The notes under the pieces were generated by a model. It was not told the origin of the DNA. It made no database searches and was given only the letters and a program-made list of their open reading frames with translations. This document shows, in pieces, positions 60,024 to 64,000 of a stretch of 64,000 nt of DNA. Position numbers and translations under genes: made by a program. The number at the start of each line of letters is the position of its first letter. Positions within the stretch are counted from its first letter, which is position 1. The stretch comes from an uncultured Salinisphaerales bacterium (lineage in GTDB: Bacteria; Pseudomonadota; Gammaproteobacteria; Nevskiales; CAJXLF01): assembly GCA_913055805.1 (NCBI GenBank), contig CAJXLF010000009.1, forward strand, positions 62,001 through 126,000. Direction: 5' to 3'.

Positions 60024-60423
60024 GACCTTCAAGACTTTGTTTTAGCGTCATCAACTCCTCGGAGAGAATACGGGACTGAGCTTCCAGCGCCCCTTCGAGT
60101 TGCTCAAGCGGCACTGGCGGCGGCGTCAGTACAAAACTGTATATACAGCGCTGCTCATCAAGTGACACCAGCCTTGAGAAGGCGGTAGCAACCGTGCCGT
60201 CCGGAAAGGTCATATGCCAGTCGACAGTTCCGTTTTCGGGTGTGGGCCGCACTTCCAGTGCAATATCGACTTCACCTTGCGGGGTACGCATGCGGGCACG
60301 ACCGGCGGAGACTTCCGCGAAGGCATGTGTCCACTCCGGCAGGTGGTGCGAATCGGCAATGTAGGCAAAGGCCCTATCCAGTGGCACATCCAGCGCCACG
60401 CTCTGAACATCAAACTGTTTCAT
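60016..60423 (-). CDS. SRPBCC (START/polyketide cyclase) family protein
   Basis: A 135-residue ligand-binding fold protein: DVPLDRAFAYIADSHHLPEW is the helix-grip start, with strands in DWHMTFPDGTVATAFSRLV and a C-terminal helix (LEAQSRILSEELMTLKQSLE). AGAGGAAGTTG precedes the ATG at 60423. It overlaps and precedes the ECF sigma gene, so it may be a sensor or effector linked to it; this is inference. Confidence 0.85.
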   Translation of the reverse strand: MKQFDVQSVALDVPLDRAFAYIADSHHLPEWTHAFAEVSAGRARMRTPQGEVDIALEVRPTPENGTVDWHMTFPDGTVATAFSRLVSLDEQRCIYSFVLTPPPVPLEQLEGALEAQSRILSEELMTLKQSLEGHV

Positions 60424-60509
60424 CAACTTCCTCTGAAAATATATGCACGGCGACATTGCCGTACATGTTTAGACTTCCAGGGATACCAAGGTGTGACCGG
60501 GTGCACTGA

Positions 60510-60539
60510 CACCACCGGCACCGGAAGGTGCCGGTGGTG
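60510..60539 (-). terminator. 13-bp GC-rich hairpin after SDR gene
   Basis: CACCACCGGCACC pairs perfectly with GGTGCCGGTGGTG around a GGAA loop, 16 bases beyond the SDR stop. Neither side has a clear T run, so it is a probable but not typical terminator. Confidence 0.5.
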
Positions 60540-60554
60540 ATTCGGCGAGTCGCA

Positions 60555-61292
60555 TTACGCCGCTTCGGGTAGAGCGCCCCGTACAGCTTCTGCATAGGGT
60601 CCATAGACCTCCCATATGCCTTTTGCCGTGCTGTCCGGGAATAAATGGAACTGCCCGAGCGCCAGGGCGGATACGATGCCCTCTGAAACCAGGTCGACGG
60701 ACTCACCCTCAAACCCCGCTTTCTTCGCCATATCGGTATCAATAGGGCCGGGATGAACACTGAGAACATGAATACCCCTGGGGGCCAGCTTGTCGCGCAG
60801 GCCCTGGGTAATCGAGTACGCGGCTGCCTTTGATGCGCTGTAAGTCGAGAAATCGGCAAAATTGATCACCGACGCAACCGAATTCATCTGGACAATGGCG
60901 CCATCCCCATTCGCTTCAAGCACCGGGGCAAACGCCTTGGCCATTCGTATCAGTCCAAATACGTTGACATCCATTTCATGCTGCAGCGCCGCTTCAACCG
61001 AATCGGATAGCGGATCCGCCACTTCCAGTACGCCTGCGTTATTGACCAGGATCTGCACGTCGGCTGCACGTTGTGCCAACGCCGTTATGGCAGCAGGATC
61101 GCTGACATCAACCTGCAAAGTGCTCACCTTGCCCGGATACTTCTGTTCCAGTTCAGCTGTCGCATCAGGATTGCGTACAGCCAGATAAACCTTCTTCGCG
61201 CCATGTTTGATGAAAGTTTCAACAATTGCGCGGCCGATACCGCGGTTCGCACCAGTAACCAGTGCGACTTTGTCCTGAATGCTGAGTGACAT
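60555..61292 (-). CDS. short-chain dehydrogenase/reductase
   Basis: A 245-residue NAD(P)-dependent SDR: TGANRGIG (13-20), NNAG (84-87), catalytic S138, Y151 and K155 in YSASK. The neutral-to-basic environment after strand 2 (RNPD) favours NADP. AGGAGAAATTC precedes the ATG. It is divergent from a TetR gene, whose two operators lie in the spacer. Substrate unknown. Confidence 0.93.
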   Translation of the reverse strand: MSLSIQDKVALVTGANRGIGRAIVETFIKHGAKKVYLAVRNPDATAELEQKYPGKVSTLQVDVSDPAAITALAQRAADVQILVNNAGVLEVADPLSDSVEAALQHEMDVNVFGLIRMAKAFAPVLEANGDGAIVQMNSVASVINFADFSTYSASKAAAYSITQGLRDKLAPRGIHVLSVHPGPIDTDMAKKAGFEGESVDLVSEGIVSALALGQFHLFPDSTAKGIWEVYGPYAEAVRGALPEAA

Positions 61293-61319
61293 GAATTTCT
61301 CCTATGCGGTGATTTAGTA

Positions 61320-61364
61320 CTGTACCGATCAGTACAGTTGAGATAGTCTGTACCGATCAGTACA
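61320..61364. promoter_or_regulatory. paired TetR operators CTGTACCGATCAGTACA
   Basis: CTGTACCGATCAGTACAG at 61320-61337 and the near-identical CTGTACCGATCAGTACA at 61348-61364, 28 bases apart, lie between the SDR and TetR starts. Each has CTGTAC/GTACAG-type arms. They resemble the site at 45948-45965. Confidence 0.75.
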
Positions 61365-61389
61365 ATATTGTCAAGCGAGTTAATGAAAG

Positions 61390-61998
61390 ATGAAGACAAT
61401 GGCCGGTGGACGACAGCTCGAATTCGACAAACAGGAAGCACTGACTGCAGCCATGCACGTATTCTGGAAGCAGGGCTATGTGGGTGCGTCCCTGTCAGAC
61501 CTGACCGAGGCCATGGGCATAAACAAACCCAGTCTTTATGCCACTTTCGGCAACAAGGAATCCCTGTTTGTCCAGGCCACGGAGCACTACCTGGAGACGT
61601 TCGCCCGCCCTCATGAACTTCATCTTTCCGATGCTGATGCAGACCTGCGAACTCGACTGCAGCGCTATCTACTCGCTGTCATAGGCGGCCAATGCAGCGA
61701 AGAACACCCCAAGGGTTGTTATGTTTCCCTGTGTGTTGCCGAAGCCGCTGGTGAGTGCATGCCACTCGGCGCGATGACCAAACTCGACCAGGTTGGCCAA
61801 CACGCACAGAATATGCTGACGCAGCTGTTTCAGAATGATCCCGAGGCGCGACGCCGCCGCTTTCATCTCGATGCCCAGGAACGAGCCCGCTTTCTTGTCA
61901 CCCTTATCAACGGCACTGCCGCTCTGGCGCGTGCCGGCAGCACGCGCGCCGAACTGGAATCGGTAGTAGACCGAGGCCTGGCGGGTCTGGGGCTCTAG
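61390..61998 (+). CDS. TetR/AcrR-family regulator
   Basis: A 202-residue repressor: N-terminal helix-turn-helix (ASLSDLTEAMGINKPSLYAT, FGNKESLF) and a C-terminal domain with Cys residues (SEEHPKGCYVSLCVAEAAGE) as in the NemR-like/AcrR group. It is divergent from the SDR gene and probably represses it and itself at the paired operators. A second ATG three codons on is a possible start; the ribosome-binding signal is weak. Confidence 0.92.
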   Translation: MKTMAGGRQLEFDKQEALTAAMHVFWKQGYVGASLSDLTEAMGINKPSLYATFGNKESLFVQATEHYLETFARPHELHLSDADADLRTRLQRYLLAVIGGQCSEEHPKGCYVSLCVAEAAGECMPLGAMTKLDQVGQHAQNMLTQLFQNDPEARRRRFHLDAQERARFLVTLINGTAALARAGSTRAELESVVDRGLAGLGL

Positions 61999-62091
61999 AG
62001 CCGGAGCACATAGCGAAACTTGCCACAACAACACGTTTGCAATGTTTTCATGAAGCAAGAGATATGACAGATTGGACATCCGGCAACCGTC

Positions 62092-63414
62092 CTAAAAACC
62101 ATAACGCAAACCTGCCACCAGCCGGTCACGCTCGTCGAACTGTCCAAACAGGCCGTTACGGTCGCCGCTGAAGATATCCAGACCCAGCCACAGCTCCAGT
62201 GCATCACTGTAGTCATGCGACAGCTTGAAACGTGAAAGGCTGTCGCCCTCCTCCGTGGCATGGATGAACAGGGCTTCCGCCGTGAGGGTTTCGTTCCAGA
62301 AGCTGCGCCGCAACAGAAAAGTTGCCGAAGTTTCATGCTGCTTGCGATACAGGCCGGCATGGTCATCGTCCAGGGCACTGTGAAAGATCTGCAGGCTCAA
62401 TACGGTGTCAGTAAAACCGAACCAGTCCAGTCCCAGTACCGTAGCGGTTTCGCTGACGGGGACTACAGCATCCGCATCCAGCCTGTTACGGGTCGGCAGG
62501 TAGACATCACTGGTATAGGCCAGTTCGCCACGCACAGTCAGATTGCCAAAGGCATTACTGAAGCTGCCGCCTGCCAGGTGCGTGCGGCGAAAACCCGGCG
62601 TCACCTCCACGCCTTGCGAAGTCAGCTGACGAAACAGAATGGGAATGTCGTTATAGCGGTAAAGATAATTCAATGTCAGGTCCCAGCCTGCCCAGAAAGC
62701 GCTCAAACGCAGCCCCCAGTCGGAATCGGAAACCAGCGAATCCGGCAACGCCGCATCATTCAGCCGTACCGGCACGCCCGGTGGCGGCCGCGGCACAATG
62801 CGCGGCGTGGTGAATGCATAAAGAGCGCCGTCTTGCGGAATGTCATGCGCAGTAGGGTCAGGCACCCACAGTATCTGGGCAACCAGATCCTGGGGGCCAC
62901 CTTCCCAACCCGGCTGCAACGGCACTTCCAGATTCAGTGTCCAAAGGGGAATTCTCGACTCGTCGAAATCGTCGAGAATAAATTCCCGAAAGGATTGCGG
63001 GTTCACCACATCCAGCACCTTGAGACCATCCGCCTTGCCCCAGACCACCTGCTGTTTGCCCAGAGTGAGAAAGGCTTCACCGATGGCGGTGGTGATATAG
63101 AACTCTCTCAGCTCCAGTTCAGCCCGGCTGCCGGAAAAGGCCCGCCGGTTGTGTGTGGCGCGGCTGTCCTGAGAAGGCCGACCCGGCTCCAGCCGGTCCT
63201 CGGCATCCCAGCGGGCCCGCAGACGCACGGTCAGATCGATACCCTCTCCCAGATCGCTGCGTAACTCGGGTGTGAGTTTGAAGTCCCACTTCTGCGCGAC
63301 ATCGTCTTCATAGCCATAAGCCCATTCGGATTCCAGCTGCCCGGTCAGATCAATGTCGGCCCGCGCCGAAACTGCGGCCAGGCCCAGCCACAGGAGAAAC
63401 AGGCCTCGAATCAT
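62092..63414 (-). CDS. DUF1302-like outer-membrane porin/barrel protein
   Basis: A 440-residue protein: signal peptide ending ARA, then a beta-barrel with alternating amphipathic strands (IDLTGQLESEWAYGYEDDV, LRLSAFWAGWDLTLNYLYRY) ending DRLVAGLRYGF, terminal Phe as in outer-membrane proteins. ELELREFYITTAIGEAFLTL and GKQQVVWGKADG match DUF1302-type proteins often found with RND exporters. An ATG at 63414 is preferred over the GTG at 63420. It overlaps or closely follows the LolA-like gene. Confidence 0.78.
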   Translation of the reverse strand: MIRGLFLLWLGLAAVSARADIDLTGQLESEWAYGYEDDVAQKWDFKLTPELRSDLGEGIDLTVRLRARWDAEDRLEPGRPSQDSRATHNRRAFSGSRAELELREFYITTAIGEAFLTLGKQQVVWGKADGLKVLDVVNPQSFREFILDDFDESRIPLWTLNLEVPLQPGWEGGPQDLVAQILWVPDPTAHDIPQDGALYAFTTPRIVPRPPPGVPVRLNDAALPDSLVSDSDWGLRLSAFWAGWDLTLNYLYRYNDIPILFRQLTSQGVEVTPGFRRTHLAGGSFSNAFGNLTVRGELAYTSDVYLPTRNRLDADAVVPVSETATVLGLDWFGFTDTVLSLQIFHSALDDDHAGLYRKQHETSATFLLRRSFWNETLTAEALFIHATEEGDSLSRFKLSHDYSDALELWLGLDIFSGDRNGLFGQFDERDRLVAGLRYGF

Positions 63415-63416
63415 GT

Positions 63417-64000
63417 TCACAGTCCGCGGCGCAGGGCCTGCTGCGAGAACAGGGCATCGTCGACCTCGGCCTCATAGTCAACATCGCTGAACTGAAACAC
63501 CGTGTGGTGACCGGTTTTATGGTTTTCCACCTCCAGTCGATGCGCGGTCCAGATGCCATCCACTTGCCGAATGTCCTTGATATGAATGGTCTTGAGCTTG
63601 TTGCCGGCCACATCCCAGTATTCGCCCTTGCGATTCATCCAGATACCGGTATCGACATAGCTGACGACCTTCGAATACCCAAGCTCCCTGGCCACTGCAT
63701 CTGACACCGGCAGGGATTCGACCAGGTAGGTTTCATGCCCATCAACCACTTCCATGCCCAGCGTCTTGCGCCGGTAATCCACCAGCGAGACCTTGCTTTC
63801 CAGCTTGATGTCCTCGTAAGTGAAATCGGTGCCCAGAAAATAGTCGCCGCGATCCGAAGCCGATATTCGACGTACCTTGCGTGCCGCTGGCAGGTACAGC
63901 CACTGGTCGTCGTCTACCGACTCGTCCGGATAGTCGTAGGTCAGAAAGGCCGTGTCCTTGATATTGGTGGGCGACAGATAAAACAGGACCGTGCGGCGCT
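63417..64000 (-). CDS. LolA-like outer-membrane lipoprotein-sorting protein (5' end outside window)
   Basis: The C-terminal 193 or so residues of a protein whose start is beyond 64000; reading continues open to the edge (RRTVLFYLSPTNIKDTAFLT, WLYLPAARKVRRISASDRGD). VGNKLKTIHIKDI-like and VSYVDTGIWMNRKGEYWDVA segments match the LolA-fold proteins paired with DUF1302 and RND exporters. Its stop overlaps a possible GTG start of the DUF1302-like gene. Confidence 0.82.
   Translation of the reverse strand, partial: RRTVLFYLSPTNIKDTAFLTYDYPDESVDDDQWLYLPAARKVRRISASDRGDYFLGTDFTYEDIKLESKVSLVDYRRKTLGMEVVDGHETYLVESLPVSDAVARELGYSKVVSYVDTGIWMNRKGEYWDVAGNKLKTIHIKDIRQVDGIWTAHRLEVENHKTGHHTVFQFSDVDYEAEVDDALFSQQALRRGL

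Noticed and set aside
1-64000. Prophage, integron or conjugative element
   Set aside because: No integrase, transposase, structural phage or transfer genes are seen, and I saw no attachment-site-like repeats around the AT-richer NYN gene.

Overview
The window is a single, dense, GC-rich chromosome-like segment, most likely from a free-living, aerobic gammaproteobacterium able to grow on hydrocarbons. The reasons are an AlkB alkane hydroxylase, a FadE/DmdC-size acyl-CoA dehydrogenase, many glutathione S-transferases, AraC regulators with an arabinose-binding-like N-terminal half, several multiheme c-type cytochromes, a Csu-type pilus operon, TonB uptake and TrhO. I cannot name the genus. I see no tRNA, rRNA, CRISPR array, insertion sequence or prophage.

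Layout. 1-13 kb is oxidative catabolism: an AraC regulator divergent from a RoxA-like triheme lipoprotein, an AlkB-rubredoxin fusion convergent with a Rieske oxygenase, acyl-CoA dehydrogenase, an orphan NarL-type response regulator, an FAD monooxygenase, and a nitronate monooxygenase-PadR pair behind a large inverted repeat. 13-16 kb holds two blocks of extragenic repeats, GST-trhO and a glycerophosphodiesterase lipoprotein. 16-23 kb holds two tandem giant beta-helix surface proteins (one with (Gly-Asp)n and a choice-of-anchor-U-like domain, one with six TSP3-like calcium repeats) that share a C-terminal sorting-type tail, divergent from a second AraC regulator. 23-27.5 kb holds an AT-richer NYN-domain gene, a degenerate metallo-beta-lactamase-fold protein, a nitrilase-membrane protein-GST operon and a SnoaL-like pseudogene.

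27.6-31.8 kb couples a PQQ-dependent quinohemoprotein dehydrogenase to a TonB receptor strongly resembling PqqU (YncD), with no PQQ synthesis genes in view, which suggests scavenging of the cofactor. 31.8-36.4 kb is a four-gene archaic chaperone-usher (Csu-like) pilus operon. 36.6-39.5 kb is a LysR regulator divergent from a GST-NTF2-DsbA/FrnE-4-oxalocrotonate tautomerase operon. 39.6-43.8 kb has an outer-membrane barrel fragment, a UDP-sugar dehydrogenase, cytochrome P460 and two YHS proteins around a third AraC regulator. 43.8-50 kb is mostly small stress or detoxification genes, including a TetR-controlled divergent GST/PPOX locus and a VOC-SnoaL-DUF1772 operon.

50-54.7 kb holds a transglutaminase, a MocR regulator, a DUF2970 protein and an overlapping diheme-triheme cytochrome c pair. 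54.7-58.5 kb is a three-gene sensory operon: a CHASE protein without an output domain, a periplasmic four-repeat protein and a MASE1-CHASE histidine kinase. 58.7-64 kb holds an ECF sigma factor overlapping an SRPBCC gene, a TetR/SDR divergent pair with two near-identical operators, and a DUF1302-like outer-membrane protein with a LolA-like partner cut by the window end.

The catabolic parts fit together as terminal oxidation (AlkB), alcohol oxidation (PQQ dehydrogenase passing electrons to c-type cytochromes) and beta-oxidation, but that physiological link is inference. Gene starts were moved inward from the longest open frame where a Shine-Dalgarno sequence or signal peptide favours it. All family names come from reading motifs, not from database searches.
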